Assembly: GCF_030816965.1 (NCBI RefSeq) | Contig: NZ_JAUSYQ010000002.1 | Coordinates: forward strand, 3,939,001-4,003,000 | Source: Streptomyces canus | GTDB taxonomy: Bacteria; Actinomycetota; Actinomycetes; Streptomycetales; Streptomycetaceae | DNA: 64,000 nt | Direction of reading: 5' to 3' | Shown here: in pieces, positions 42,849-51,295 of the stretch | Layout of the letters: each line of letters begins with the position of its first letter | Numbering within the stretch: the stretch's first letter is position 1 | The notes under the pieces: generated by a model | What the model was told of the DNA's origin: nothing | What the model saw: the letters and a program-made list of their open reading frames with translations, nothing else | The model's database searches: none | Position numbers and translations under genes: made by a program

Positions 42849-43682
42849 TCAGTCCTTAACCGCTCCGCCCAGCCCCGAGACCAGACGTCGCTGTACGAGT
42901 ACGAAGAACACCAGCACCGGAATCGTCATCACCGTCGACGCGGCCATGACCCCGCCCCAGTCCGGCTCGTCCGGCTTGTAGAAGACCAGCAGGGCCATCG
43001 GCAGGGTCGACTGCGAAGTGTCGCTGATGATGAACGACTTGGCGAAGAGGAAATCGTTCCAGGCCGAGATGAAGGAGAACACGCTCGTGGCCACCAGGCC
43101 GGGGAGGACGAGGGGGAACAGAATCTGCCACAGGAATCGCGCGCGGCTCGCCCCGTCGATGTACGCGGCCTCCTCCAAAGCCTCCGGTACGGCCTTCACG
43201 AACCCCCTCAGCATCCAGATCGCGAAGGGCAGCGAGAAGGCGATGTGGGGCAGGATCAGCGAGCCCAGCGTGTTCAGCAGACCGAAGTTCCGCATCTGGA
43301 AGAACAAGGGGATGGTGAGGGCCTCCACGGGCACCATCTGGGCCACCAGAAACATGATCAGCAAGGTGGTCCGGAAGCGGAAGCGGAATCGTGTCACGGC
43401 GGTCGCCGCGAGAAACGCGATCAACGCCGAGACGATCACGACACTGCACGCGACAACAAGGCTGTTGACGAAATACCGACCGAAATCCTGCTGCCCGAAC
43501 ACGCGCCGGAAGGAATCCAGCGAGGGCGCGAGCGTCCAGGGCCGGGGCTCGGTCGACTCGATCTCTCCGGCCGGTTTGAAGGCGCTGAGCACCATCCAGT
43601 AGAGGGGAAAGGCGACCACGAGGGCAATGAGCAACGCCGAGGCCTCCGCGGCCAGCCGCCAAGGACGTCGTAGAAGGTTCAC
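42849..43682 (-). CDS. Sugar ABC transporter permease (MalG type)
   Basis: A 277-aa permease with six membrane helices and the EAA coupling loop EALEEAAYIDGASRARFLWQ. NSLVVACSVVIVSALIAFLA and WGGVMAASTVMTIPVLVFFV are typical carbohydrate-uptake-1 segments. GTG at 43682 overlaps the MalF-type gene by 4 bases. With the partner permease it imports oligosaccharide, driven by an ATPase encoded elsewhere (probably the shared MsiK), since no ATPase gene is in the operon. Confidence 0.92.
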   Translation of the reverse strand: MNLLRRPWRLAAEASALLIALVVAFPLYWMVLSAFKPAGEIESTEPRPWTLAPSLDSFRRVFGQQDFGRYFVNSLVVACSVVIVSALIAFLAATAVTRFRFRFRTTLLIMFLVAQMVPVEALTIPLFFQMRNFGLLNTLGSLILPHIAFSLPFAIWMLRGFVKAVPEALEEAAYIDGASRARFLWQILFPLVLPGLVATSVFSFISAWNDFLFAKSFIISDTSQSTLPMALLVFYKPDEPDWGGVMAASTVMTIPVLVFFVLVQRRLVSGLGGAVKD

Positions 43683-44569
43683 AGTTCCTCCCCCTGGCGG
43701 TGGAGCAGCCGCAGGTACCCGAGCGTCACGGCGAGCAGGATCAGCAGCATCACGACTCCGATCGCCGAGCCGAGGCTGTACTGCGAGGAGGCGAACGCCT
43801 GCTGGTAGGCGTAGACGTTCAGGACCAGGTTCTGGCCCGCGATGCCGCCGCCGTTCGTCATGACGTAGATCTGGGTGAAGACCTTGAAGTCCCAGATGAC
43901 CGACTGGATGGTGACGACGGTCAGGATCGGCCGCAGCATCGGCGCGAGCACCGACCGCCAGATCCGCCACTGCGAGGCACCGTCCAGCGCGGCGGCCTCC
44001 AGCACCTCGGCCGGTACGGCGCGGATCCCGGCGTAGACCGTGACCATCACGAACGGGAAGGAGCACCAGACGACTTCGAGCAGGACGAGGAAGAAGGCGC
44101 TGAGCCGCCCGTACGTCCAGGAGTGGTCACCGAGCCCCAGGATCCGGTTCACCGGGCCGAAGTCGGGGTCGAAGAGGAACAGCCAGACCGTCGACCCGGT
44201 CACGGCCGGTGTCGCCCACGCCCCGAGCGCGGCCAGCATCAAGGCCAGCCGCGGCACGGCACGCACGCGCGTGAGCAGCACCGCCAGCGCACACCCGACG
44301 GCGAGCGTCGACAGGACACAGCCCGCCGCGAACAGCACGGTGGCCAGCAGCACCCGCCAGAACTCCGGGTCGGAGAACAGCGCCGAGTAGTTCCCGAACC
44401 CTTCGAAGGTGGTCGGCTCACCGCCGCTGACCTGGGCCTGGGTGTACTGGAAGAGGGAGATCAGGCCGAGCTGGTAGATGGGGTAGACGAGCAGTCCGCC
44501 GAGGACGACCAGGGCGGGGGCGAGATAGAGCCAGGGCGCCCGAGTGGCGCGGTGGGGCGCCGAGGTCAC
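43679..44569 (-). CDS. Sugar ABC transporter permease (MalF type)
   Basis: A 296-aa permease. TM1 is WLYLAPALVVLGGLLVYPIY, a common MalF-type opening, and the EAA loop is VPAEVLEAAALDGASQWRIW. GTG at 44569 was chosen; it overlaps the binding-protein stop as GTGA, while the longer frame to 44698 reads through the binding-protein 3' end. Second gene of the operon. Confidence 0.92.
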   Translation of the reverse strand: MTSAPHRATRAPWLYLAPALVVLGGLLVYPIYQLGLISLFQYTQAQVSGGEPTTFEGFGNYSALFSDPEFWRVLLATVLFAAGCVLSTLAVGCALAVLLTRVRAVPRLALMLAALGAWATPAVTGSTVWLFLFDPDFGPVNRILGLGDHSWTYGRLSAFFLVLLEVVWCSFPFVMVTVYAGIRAVPAEVLEAAALDGASQWRIWRSVLAPMLRPILTVVTIQSVIWDFKVFTQIYVMTNGGGIAGQNLVLNVYAYQQAFASSQYSLGSAIGVVMLLILLAVTLGYLRLLHRQGEEL

Positions 44570-45861
44570 CCGACGGTTCCGAACGCGTCGTTCATCTTCT
44601 TCGCCGCTTCCCCGGAGGCCGCCGCCACACTCTTCTTGCCGCTGATGACCTCCTGGAACATCGTCGGCAGCACCAGCGAGGAGTCGATCTGCGACCACGC
44701 GGGGGACGCGGGCACGAACTTCGTCCCGGCCGCGAGGGTCTGCGCGAACGGCTTCACATACGGCTGCTCGGCCGCGACCCGCGTCCGGACGTCCGCGAAC
44801 GTCGGCAGGAACCCCATCGCGTCGAACATCGACGCCTGCGTCTTCTTCGACGTGAGCTGTTCCATCAGCTCGACCGCCAGTGTCCGGTGGGACGTGCTCT
44901 TCAGCACCCCGATGTTGTTGCCACCGGCGAACGCGGGAGCGATCGACCCCGCGGAGACCCCCGGCAGCGGCACCACCGCGTACTTGCCCTTGACCTTCCC
45001 GGCCTCCACCGCCGTATGACTGAAGTCACCCCCGATCGCCATTCCGGCCTTGCCCGCCGCGAACGCGGTGATCGTGTCGTTGCCGCCCATGCCGGCACAC
45101 TTCGCGGCGGGGCAGTTGTCGTCGGTGAAGAGCGAGGTGTACTCCTTGATGCCCTTCTGGGCGGCCGCGCCGGAGATCGCGGAGGCGTACGAGCCGCCCT
45201 TGCCGGTGGCGAGTTCACCGCCGTTGGCCCAGATGAAGGGCATCGCGCCGTACGTGTAGGCGCCGCCGACGACCAGGCCGTACAACTCGGGCTCGGCGGC
45301 GCGGATCCTGCGGGCGGTCTCGGCCAACTCGGCCATGGTCCTGGGCGCTTGCAGACCGAGTTCCTTGAAGACGTCGGTCCGGTAGTACAGCGCGCGGACG
45401 CCGACGTAGAAGGGCGAGCCGTACACCTTCCCGTCCACGGTGACCGATGTCTTCGCGGTGGGGTCGGTGTCCTTGGCCTCGTTCCAGGCGCCGAACTCCT
45501 TGGTGACGTCGAGGAGTCCGCCGTCCTTCACATAGCCGGCGGTGTCGGTGTTGCCGTACTCCATCACGTCGGGCGCGGAGGACGGGTCGTTGAAGGCGGC
45601 CTTGACGCGCTGGGCGCGGGTCTCGATCGGGATGTACTCGACGTCGACCTTGGTGCCCTCGTGAGCCTTCTCGAAGGCGGCGACGGCGGCGTCGACGACC
45701 TTCTCCTTGGGCTGGTTGCCGACTTCCTGGAAGAGCCAGACGCGCAGGGTGCCGGTCTTCTCGTCCTTGTCGGAGGAGGAGTTGGAGGAGGTCTGGGGGG
45801 CACAGGCCGTGACGACCAGGGCCGTCAGAAGCAGGGCGGGCAGGCGGGGGGAGAGCTTCAT
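44566..45861 (-). CDS. Sugar ABC transporter substrate-binding lipoprotein
   Basis: A 431-aa extracellular solute-binding protein (family 1). The signal MKLSPRLPALLLTALVVTAC ends in a lipobox with Cys20. The mature part has TLRVWLFQEVGNQPKEKVVD, VEYIPIETRAQRVKAAFND and YGSPFYVGVRALYYRTDVF. It delivers an oligosaccharide, probably aminosugar-containing given the GH20 enzyme in the operon. The ATG at 45861 follows GGAGGATCAC. An operator palindrome lies 23-37 bases upstream. Confidence 0.93.
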   Translation of the reverse strand: MKLSPRLPALLLTALVVTACAPQTSSNSSSDKDEKTGTLRVWLFQEVGNQPKEKVVDAAVAAFEKAHEGTKVDVEYIPIETRAQRVKAAFNDPSSAPDVMEYGNTDTAGYVKDGGLLDVTKEFGAWNEAKDTDPTAKTSVTVDGKVYGSPFYVGVRALYYRTDVFKELGLQAPRTMAELAETARRIRAAEPELYGLVVGGAYTYGAMPFIWANGGELATGKGGSYASAISGAAAQKGIKEYTSLFTDDNCPAAKCAGMGGNDTITAFAAGKAGMAIGGDFSHTAVEAGKVKGKYAVVPLPGVSAGSIAPAFAGGNNIGVLKSTSHRTLAVELMEQLTSKKTQASMFDAMGFLPTFADVRTRVAAEQPYVKPFAQTLAAGTKFVPASPAWSQIDSSLVLPTMFQEVISGKKSVAAASGEAAKKMNDAFGTVG

Positions 45862-45883
45862 GGAGTGATCCTCCGGACGTGCG

Positions 45884-45898
45884 TTGCAACATATGCAA
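45884..45898 (-). promoter_or_regulatory. Palindromic operator TTGCA-N5-TGCAA of the sugar operon
   Basis: TTGCA (45884-45888) and TGCAA (45894-45898) form a perfect inverted repeat just upstream of the binding-protein Shine-Dalgarno. It resembles LacI/ROK-type sites and does not resemble the DasR site consensus. No regulator gene is adjacent, so the regulator acts in trans. Confidence 0.6.
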
Positions 45899-45980
45899 TG
45901 ACGGTTTCGCTCAACGCAACGGAGGCTATGGCTTGCATGAACACGCCCACAAGAGGTCTCAACCAATTCGTGACACGCAA

Positions 45981-46019
45981 AAGGCCCCTGCGGCGCGCGG
46001 AACGCGCCTCAGGGGCCTT
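45981..46019 (-). terminator. Strong terminator after DUF3039 gene
   Basis: AAGGCCCCTG (45981-45990) pairs perfectly with CAGGGGCCTT (46010-46019); the loop itself contains GGCGCG/CGCGCC, extending the stem. It lies 25 bases past the DUF3039 stop and also shields the sugar operon promoter. Confidence 0.9.
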
Positions 46020-46043
46020 GTGAAGCTCAGCCGGGCAGCGGGA

Positions 46044-46322
46044 CTACTTGTCGCCGCCCTTGTCGTCGTCCCCGGAGCCCATGGACTCGTAGATCTCCTT
46101 GCACATGGGGCACACGGGGTACTTCTTGGGATCGCGGCCGGGCACCCACACCTTGCCGCACAGCGCCACGACGGGGGTCCCGTCGAGGGCGCTCGCCATG
46201 ATCTTGTCCTTCTGGACGTAGTGGGCGAAGCGCTCGTGGTCGCCGTCGCCGTGGGACACCTGCGGCGTCGGCTCTACGAGGGTCCCCGTACCAGTCCCGC
46301 GCTCGGGCTCGAGAGTGCTCAT
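46044..46322 (-). CDS. DUF3039 family protein
   Basis: A 92-aa actinobacterial protein of unknown function. The family core is FAHYVQKDKIMASALDGTPV followed by ALCGKVWVPGRDPKKYPVCP and MCKEIYESM; three cysteines (CGK...CPMC) look like a zinc knuckle. The ATG at 46322 begins STLEPERGTG; the longer frame has poor codon bias. The upstream site is weak, so a leaderless start is possible. Confidence 0.88.
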   Translation of the reverse strand: MSTLEPERGTGTGTLVEPTPQVSHGDGDHERFAHYVQKDKIMASALDGTPVVALCGKVWVPGRDPKKYPVCPMCKEIYESMGSGDDDKGGDK

Positions 46323-46685
46323 ACGGCCAAGAGTAATCAACCGCCGGGCACTATGGATCCCTGGCTCGTACAACCAGCGCCACGGGCGGTGATGCCGCGT
46401 TTGCGCCCGGCCCCAGCCCGCCCGCGCGGCGATGAGGCAGCGGCCGCTGGTGGCGCCCCGCTCGCCGCAACTCCCCCGCATGGGCGCGAATGTTGCGAGC
46501 AGCCGGAGCGGGTGGCCCGTCGGGGCGTTGAGGCCGCACCCGCTCGCGGACGCCCGTCAGACCCTCCAGGGCAGTCCCGCGACTGCGGCGTCGCCACAGC
46601 TTCCGCTCCCGGACGGAAGACGACCGATCTCCCCGTCCGGCCACGAGCTCCGTTCGAGCCCCGTTCCCGGCACTCGAACGCGCGA
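46323..46685. other. 363-base intergenic region DUF3039/algH
   Basis: Holds the DUF3039 promoter and, near 46609-46640, an 8-bp inverted repeat CCGGACGG/CCGTCCGG that may end the AlgH transcript. Long frames across it have atypical codon use for this genome. I see no gene. Confidence 0.5.
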
Positions 46686-47267
46686 TCAGTTGAGCGAAGG
46701 GTCGTCCGCGTACGTGGCCACCATCGCCAGCTCGCTGCGCTGGCGGCGCAGGACCTCGCGCCAGAGTCTCTCGGGAAACGGGGAGGAGACGTCGCCCGGT
46801 TCCGACTCGACGACGTACCAGGCGCCCTCCACCAGCTCGTCCTCCAGCTGGCCCGGGCCCCAGCCGGCGTAACCGGCGAAGATGCGCAGGCTGCCGAGGG
46901 CCGAGGCGAGCAGTTCCGGCGGGGCCTCCAGATCGACCAGTCCGATCGCACCGTGCACTCTGCGCCAGCCCAGCGGGGCCCCGTCGACGGCCCCGCCGCC
47001 GGGGATGACGGCGACCCCCAGAGCCGAGTCCAGGGAGACCGGGCCGCCCTGGAAGACGACACCGGGTTCGCCGGCGAGGTCGGCCCAGCCCTCCAGGATG
47101 TCGCCGACGTCCACCGGGGTGGGCCGGTTGAGGACGACACCGAGGGAGCCCTCCTCGTCGTGGTCGAGAAGGAGCACCACCGCACGGTCGAAGTTCGGGT
47201 CCGCCAGGGCGGGCGTTGCCACGAGCAACCGCCCTGTGAGCGAGGACACCTCGGTCATGCCAGACAT
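46686..47267 (-). CDS. YqgE/AlgH family protein (UPF0301)
   Basis: A 193-aa cytosolic protein of unknown biochemical function. The family blocks are LTGRLLVATPALADPNFDRA, VVLLLDHDEEGSLGVVLNRP, VFQGGPVSLDSALGV and FAGYAGWGPGQLEDEL. ATG at 47267 (GCGGGA upstream) and ATG at 47258 are both possible; the former was taken. It is divergent from murA and lies before DUF3039. Confidence 0.9.
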   Translation of the reverse strand: MSGMTEVSSLTGRLLVATPALADPNFDRAVVLLLDHDEEGSLGVVLNRPTPVDVGDILEGWADLAGEPGVVFQGGPVSLDSALGVAVIPGGGAVDGAPLGWRRVHGAIGLVDLEAPPELLASALGSLRIFAGYAGWGPGQLEDELVEGAWYVVESEPGDVSSPFPERLWREVLRRQRSELAMVATYADDPSLN

Positions 47268-47511
47268 GATCCCGCATCTTCCCTCCGCGTGGGGAGGCAA
47301 TGCCTCTACGGCAGTGGATGCAGCTCAGAGCGCAACGATGCGCCCCACGCGCACAACGTGAACCCGTGACCGCATGTGCCCGGCAGGGAACCCTTCGTGT
47401 TGTGACACAGCTATGACGTGTCCGGGCGGCACTTGGGCTTACGGGAGGGGGGTGGGCGGCGATTACCCTTTCCCTTCTGCCCCCTGCCCGACTCATCGGA
47501 ACGCGAGATAC

Positions 47512-48858
47512 ATGACCGTCAACGGCTCTGACGACGTACTGATTGTCCACGGCGGAACCCCGCTGGAGGGCGAGATCCGGGTCCGCGGTGCGAAGAACCT
47601 CGTACCGAAGGCCATGGTCGCCGCCCTGCTGGGCAGCGGGCCGAGTCGACTGCGCAACGTTCCGGACATCCGTGACGTGCGGGTCGTACGCGGACTGCTG
47701 CAACTGCACGGGGTGACGGTCCGTCCGGGTGAGGAACCGGGCGAGCTGGTGATGGACCCCACGCACGTCGAGAGCGCGAACGTCGCTGACATCGATGCCC
47801 ACGCGGGTTCCAGCCGCATCCCGATCCTGCTGTGCGGTCCGCTGCTGCACCGCCTCGGTCACGCCTTCATCCCGGGCCTCGGCGGCTGCGACATCGGCGG
47901 CCGGCCCATCGACTTCCACTTCGAGGTGCTGCGGCAGTTCGGCGCGACGATCGAGAAGCGCGCGGACGGGCAGTTCCTGGAGGCGCCGCGGCGGCTTCGG
48001 GGTACGAAGATCACGCTGCCGTACCCGTCCGTCGGCGCGACCGAGCAGGTCCTGCTGACGGCCGTCCTCGCCGAAGGTGTCACCGAGCTCTCGAACGCCG
48101 CGGTGGAACCGGAGATCGAGGACCTGATCTGCGTCCTGCAGAAGATGGGCGCCATCATCGCGATGGACACCGACCGGACCATCCGCGTCACGGGTGTGGA
48201 CCGGCTCGGCGGCTACAACCACCGCGCCCTGCCGGACCGCCTGGAGGCCGCCTCCTGGGCGTCCGCCGCGCTGGCGACCGAGGGCAACATCTACGTCCGC
48301 GGCGCCCAGCAGCGCTCGATGATGACGTTCCTGAACACCTACCGGAAGGTGGGCGGTGCGTTCGAGATCGACGACGAGGGCATCCGCTTCTGGCACCCCG
48401 GCGGCCAGTTGAAGTCCATCGCGCTCGAGACCGACGTGCACCCGGGCTTCCAGACGGACTGGCAGCAGCCTCTGGTGGTCGCGCTCACGCAGGCCACCGG
48501 CCTGTCGATCATTCACGAGACGGTCTACGAGTCCCGCCTGGGCTTCACCTCCGCGCTGAACCAGATGGGTGCTCACATCCAGCTGTACCGCGAGTGCCTG
48601 GGCGGCTCGAACTGCCGCTTCGGCCAGCGCAACTTCCTGCACTCGGCGGTCGTCTCCGGCCCCACCAGGCTCCAGGGCGCCGATCTGGTCATCCCCGACC
48701 TCCGCGGCGGCTTCTCGTACCTGATCGCGGCGCTGGCGGCCCAGGGCACATCCCGGGTCCACGGCATCGACCTCATCAACCGCGGCTACGAGAACTTCAT
48801 GGAGAAGCTCGTGGAACTGGGCGCGAAGGTGGAGCTGCCGGGCAAGGCGCTCGGCTGA
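47512..48858 (+). CDS. murA: UDP-N-acetylglucosamine 1-carboxyvinyltransferase
   Basis: A 448-aa EPSP-like enzyme that adds enolpyruvate from PEP to UDP-GlcNAc, the first committed step of peptidoglycan synthesis. RVRGAKNLVPKAMVAALLGS is the substrate-binding start; the catalytic Cys126 lies in PGLGGCDIGGRP, so the enzyme should be fosfomycin-sensitive. GGFSYLIAALAAQGTSRVHG matches the C-terminal domain. The ATG at 47512 begins TVNGSDDVLIVHGG. Streptomycetes usually carry a second murA elsewhere. A strong terminator follows. Confidence 0.95.
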   Translation: MTVNGSDDVLIVHGGTPLEGEIRVRGAKNLVPKAMVAALLGSGPSRLRNVPDIRDVRVVRGLLQLHGVTVRPGEEPGELVMDPTHVESANVADIDAHAGSSRIPILLCGPLLHRLGHAFIPGLGGCDIGGRPIDFHFEVLRQFGATIEKRADGQFLEAPRRLRGTKITLPYPSVGATEQVLLTAVLAEGVTELSNAAVEPEIEDLICVLQKMGAIIAMDTDRTIRVTGVDRLGGYNHRALPDRLEAASWASAALATEGNIYVRGAQQRSMMTFLNTYRKVGGAFEIDDEGIRFWHPGGQLKSIALETDVHPGFQTDWQQPLVVALTQATGLSIIHETVYESRLGFTSALNQMGAHIQLYRECLGGSNCRFGQRNFLHSAVVSGPTRLQGADLVIPDLRGGFSYLIAALAAQGTSRVHGIDLINRGYENFMEKLVELGAKVELPGKALG

Positions 48859-48878
48859 CGCCCTCTTCCGGTACGACG

Positions 48879-48914
48879 ATGGGGCGGCCGCCCGGTTCCG
48901 GGTGGCCGCCCCAT
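48879..48914 (+). terminator. Terminator after murA
   Basis: ATGGGGCGGC (from 48879) pairs with GCCGCCCCAT (to 48914), and the stem continues inward as CCCGG/CCGGG with one mismatch. Confidence 0.85.
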
Positions 48915-48960
48915 TGGCGTTACTGAGACGTGTACGTCGTCCCGAGACGCACCGTCGGAC

Positions 48961-49242
48961 CTACTTGCCCTTGGCGGCTTCCTTGAGCTTGGAGCCCGCC
49001 GAAACCTTGACGCTGTAGCCGGCCGGGATCTGGATCGGGTCACCGGTCTGCGGGTTGCGCGCGGTACGAGCGGCACGGTGGGTGCGCTCGAAGGTCAGGA
49101 AGCCGGGGATGGTGACCTTCTCGTCACCCTTGGCGACGATCTCGCCGACGGTCTCGGCGAACGCGGCCAGAACGGCGTCGGCGTCCTTGCGGGTCACCTC
49201 GGCGCGGTCGGCCAGCGCGGCCACCAGCTCACTGCGGTTCAT
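48961..49242 (-). CDS. hup: DNA-binding protein HU
   Basis: A 93-aa nucleoid protein that bends DNA. It starts MNRSELVAALADRAEVTRKD and has the beta-arm motif ARTARNPQTGDPIQIPAGYS plus the family PGFLTFERTHRAARTARN. It lacks the Lys-rich tail of the second streptomycete HU (HupS), so it is the HupA type. The ATG at 49242 follows GGGAG. It converges on murA with the terminator between them. Confidence 0.96.
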   Translation of the reverse strand: MNRSELVAALADRAEVTRKDADAVLAAFAETVGEIVAKGDEKVTIPGFLTFERTHRAARTARNPQTGDPIQIPAGYSVKVSAGSKLKEAAKGK

Positions 49243-49537
49243 GTTGTTACTCCCGTGTTCTTCTTGCCGTTGGGGTGTGCCACGCGGCGGGGCCGCACAC
49301 GAGGCACAGCGAAGCCGATGCGCTCGCGCCCAGGGACGCATCCTGCCCCTACCTGCTGCGGGAAAGCCAATCCGGCACCCGTAGGACTCGTATGAACACC
49401 CTAGGGGGTCACACGAACAGAGGCCTGGGCGTGGCGCCACCCTAGAGGGTGCCCTGAAACGCCCGGTTCCGCGACGCGCCGGGCCGGAGGACCGCCGTGG
49501 CAATCCTCACAGCCGACGCTCACTGTAGACGCGGGCC
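49243..49537. promoter_or_regulatory. hup upstream region
   Basis: 295 bases between the HU start and the malic enzyme stop. Apart from the paired palindromes the region holds no credible ORF. The HU promoter is presumably around 49330-49400. Confidence 0.4.
49396..49451 (-). promoter_or_regulatory. Paired CACCCTAG palindromes upstream of hup
   Basis: CACCCT-AG-AGGGTG (49438-49451) is a perfect palindrome and ACACCCTAGGGGGT (from 49396) is a related imperfect one, 42 bases away. Both sit about 155-210 bases upstream of the HU start. Regulator unknown. Confidence 0.5.
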
Positions 49538-50953
49538 CTACGCCGTCGCCCCGGCGGCCTTCGCCGCGTCCCGCACCGCACCCGCGACCGCACCCGCGAC
49601 CTTGTCGTTGAAGACGCTCGGGATGATGTAGTTCGGGTTCAGCTCGTCCTCGGTCACGACGTCCGCGAGGGCCTTCGCGGCCGCGAGCATCATCTCCGTG
49701 TTGACCGTGCGGGACTGGGCGTCCAGCAGACCGCGGAAGACACCCGGGAAGACCAGCACGTTGTTGATCTGGTTCGGGAAGTCGGAGCGTCCGGTGGCCA
49801 CGACGGCCGCCGTCTGACGGGCGACCGCCGGGTCGACCTCGGGGTCGGGGTTCGCGAGCGCGAACACAATCGCACCCTCGGCCATGGCGGCGACGTCGGC
49901 GCCGTCCAGGACGTTCGGGGCGGAGACGCCGATGAAGACGTCAGCGCCGCGCACGGCCTCCTTCAACGTCCCGGTCAGGGCCTCGGGGTTGGTGTTGTCG
50001 GCGATCCAGCGCAGCGCCGAGCCCGGAGCGGCGTCGACGAGGTCCTCACGGCCGGCGTGCACCACGCCGTGGATGTCGGCGACGACGGCGTTCTTCACGC
50101 CCGCCGCGATCAGCAGCTTGAGGATGGCGGTACCGGCCGCGCCGGCACCGGACATGACCACCCGGATGTTCTCAATTGCCTTGCCGGTGACGCGAAGTGC
50201 GTTCGTCAGGGCGGCGAGGACCACGATCGCGGTGCCGTGCTGGTCGTCGTGGAAGACGGGGATGTCGAGGGCCTCACGCAGCCGGGCCTCGATCTCGAAG
50301 CAGCGCGGCGCGGAGATGTCCTCGAGGTTGATGCCGGCGAACCCGGGGGCGATCGCCTTGACGATCTCGACGATCGCGTCGGTGTCCTGGGTGTCCAGGC
50401 ACAGCGGCCAGGCGTCGATGCCGGCGAACCGCTTGAAGAGGGCCGCCTTGCCCTCCATGACCGGGAGGGCGGCCTTGGGACCGATGTTGCCCAGACCCAG
50501 CACGGCCGAGCCGTCCGTCACGACCGCAACGGAGTTGCGCTTGATGGTGAGCCGGCGGGCGTCCTCGGGGTTCTCGGCGATCGCCATGCAGACGCGCGCC
50601 ACACCCGGCGTGTAGATCATCGAGAGGTCGTCACGGTTGCGGATGGGGTGCTTGGACTGCATCTCGATCTTGCCGCCGAGGTGCATGAGGAACGTACGGT
50701 CGGAGACCTTGCCGAGGGTGACGCCCTCGATGCCGCGCAGCTGCTGGACGATCTCGTCGGCGTGCGCCGTGGAGCTCGCGGCGATGGTGACGTCCATCCG
50801 GAGCTTCTCGTGGCCTGAGGCGGTCACGTCGAGGCCGGTCACCGAGCCTCCGTGGGACTCTACGGCCGTGGTGATCTGGGAGACCGCGGTGCCGCCCGCC
50901 GGCACCTCCAGCCGGACCGTAATCGAGTAGGAGACGCTGGGCGCCGTTGCCAT
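49538..50953 (-). CDS. NAD-dependent malic enzyme with N-terminal ACT-like domain
   Basis: A 471-aa enzyme decarboxylating malate to pyruvate. Residues 1-85 form an ACT-like regulatory domain (YSITVRLEVPAGGTAVSQIT). The malic core includes MIYTPGVARVCMAIAENPED, VVTDGSAVLGLGNIGPKAAL, ISAPRCFEIEARLREALDIP and metal site VFHDDQHGTAIV; the Rossmann motif is VMSGAGAAGTAILKLL. In S. coelicolor the homologue (SCO2951 by recollection) is NAD-dependent and supports growth on gluconeogenic carbon and lipid synthesis. A structured RNA with terminator lies 107 bases upstream of its ATG. Confidence 0.94.
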   Translation of the reverse strand: MATAPSVSYSITVRLEVPAGGTAVSQITTAVESHGGSVTGLDVTASGHEKLRMDVTIAASSTAHADEIVQQLRGIEGVTLGKVSDRTFLMHLGGKIEMQSKHPIRNRDDLSMIYTPGVARVCMAIAENPEDARRLTIKRNSVAVVTDGSAVLGLGNIGPKAALPVMEGKAALFKRFAGIDAWPLCLDTQDTDAIVEIVKAIAPGFAGINLEDISAPRCFEIEARLREALDIPVFHDDQHGTAIVVLAALTNALRVTGKAIENIRVVMSGAGAAGTAILKLLIAAGVKNAVVADIHGVVHAGREDLVDAAPGSALRWIADNTNPEALTGTLKEAVRGADVFIGVSAPNVLDGADVAAMAEGAIVFALANPDPEVDPAVARQTAAVVATGRSDFPNQINNVLVFPGVFRGLLDAQSRTVNTEMMLAAAKALADVVTEDELNPNYIIPSVFNDKVAGAVAGAVRDAAKAAGATA

Positions 50954-51059
50954 GGCCGACTTCCTCTGCTTTCACCTGTGACGCTGATGCCGTCCGATGG
51001 TCGCACCTACTGATGAGTAGGCGTTAGCCACACCGGATTGCGGACTTTTTGTTCATGAC

Positions 51060-51096
51060 GAGAGAGGCCCACGTCACATGGACGTGGGCCTCTCTC
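51060..51096 (-). terminator. Perfect 16-bp terminator of the structured RNA
   Basis: Arms 51060-51075 and 51081-51096 are fully complementary around a 5-nt loop. Read on the minus strand the terminator lies 107 bases before the malic enzyme start and right after the multi-hairpin RNA. Confidence 0.9.
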
Positions 51097-51192
51097 AGGT
51101 CAATGACACCGACCCGCCATGCTCGCCTCGCGGCAAGTGGTCGCTCGTAGCGACGAAGGTTGGGCCCGGGGGCTTGGATCGGGCCGGTGTCA
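51060..51192 (-). ncRNA. Highly structured small RNA or riboswitch-like leader upstream of the malic enzyme
   Basis: On the minus strand TAGCCT (51203-51198) is a plausible -10, placing the 5' end near 51192. From there an 8-bp closing helix TGACACCG (5' arm 51192-51185) pairs with 51111-51104. Inside are a GGCCCG/CGGGCC hairpin (51185-51163), a TCGCT-ACG-AGCGA hairpin (51153-51141) and a 6-bp stem capped by a GCGA tetraloop (51137-51122). After it comes a perfect 16-bp terminator stem (51096-51081 with 51075-51060). I recall a small RNA reported in the SCO2951-SCO2952 interval of S. coelicolor, to be verified. It could be a free sRNA or an attenuator. Confidence 0.65.
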
Positions 51193-51255
51193 CGTCCAGG
51201 CTAACAAACGGATCCCGAAACTCCCTCCCGTCGCCCGACCACCGCCCCTCAACGA

Positions 51256-51270
51256 CGGCGCTTCGCGCCG
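51256..51270 (-). terminator. Short hairpin after the HelD-like gene
   Basis: CGGCGC-TTC-GCGCCG just downstream of the HelD-like stop. It may contribute to 3'-end formation and separates that gene from the RNA promoter. Confidence 0.45.
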
Positions 51271-51295
51271 ACACCTCCCGATTCGTACCGAGAGT

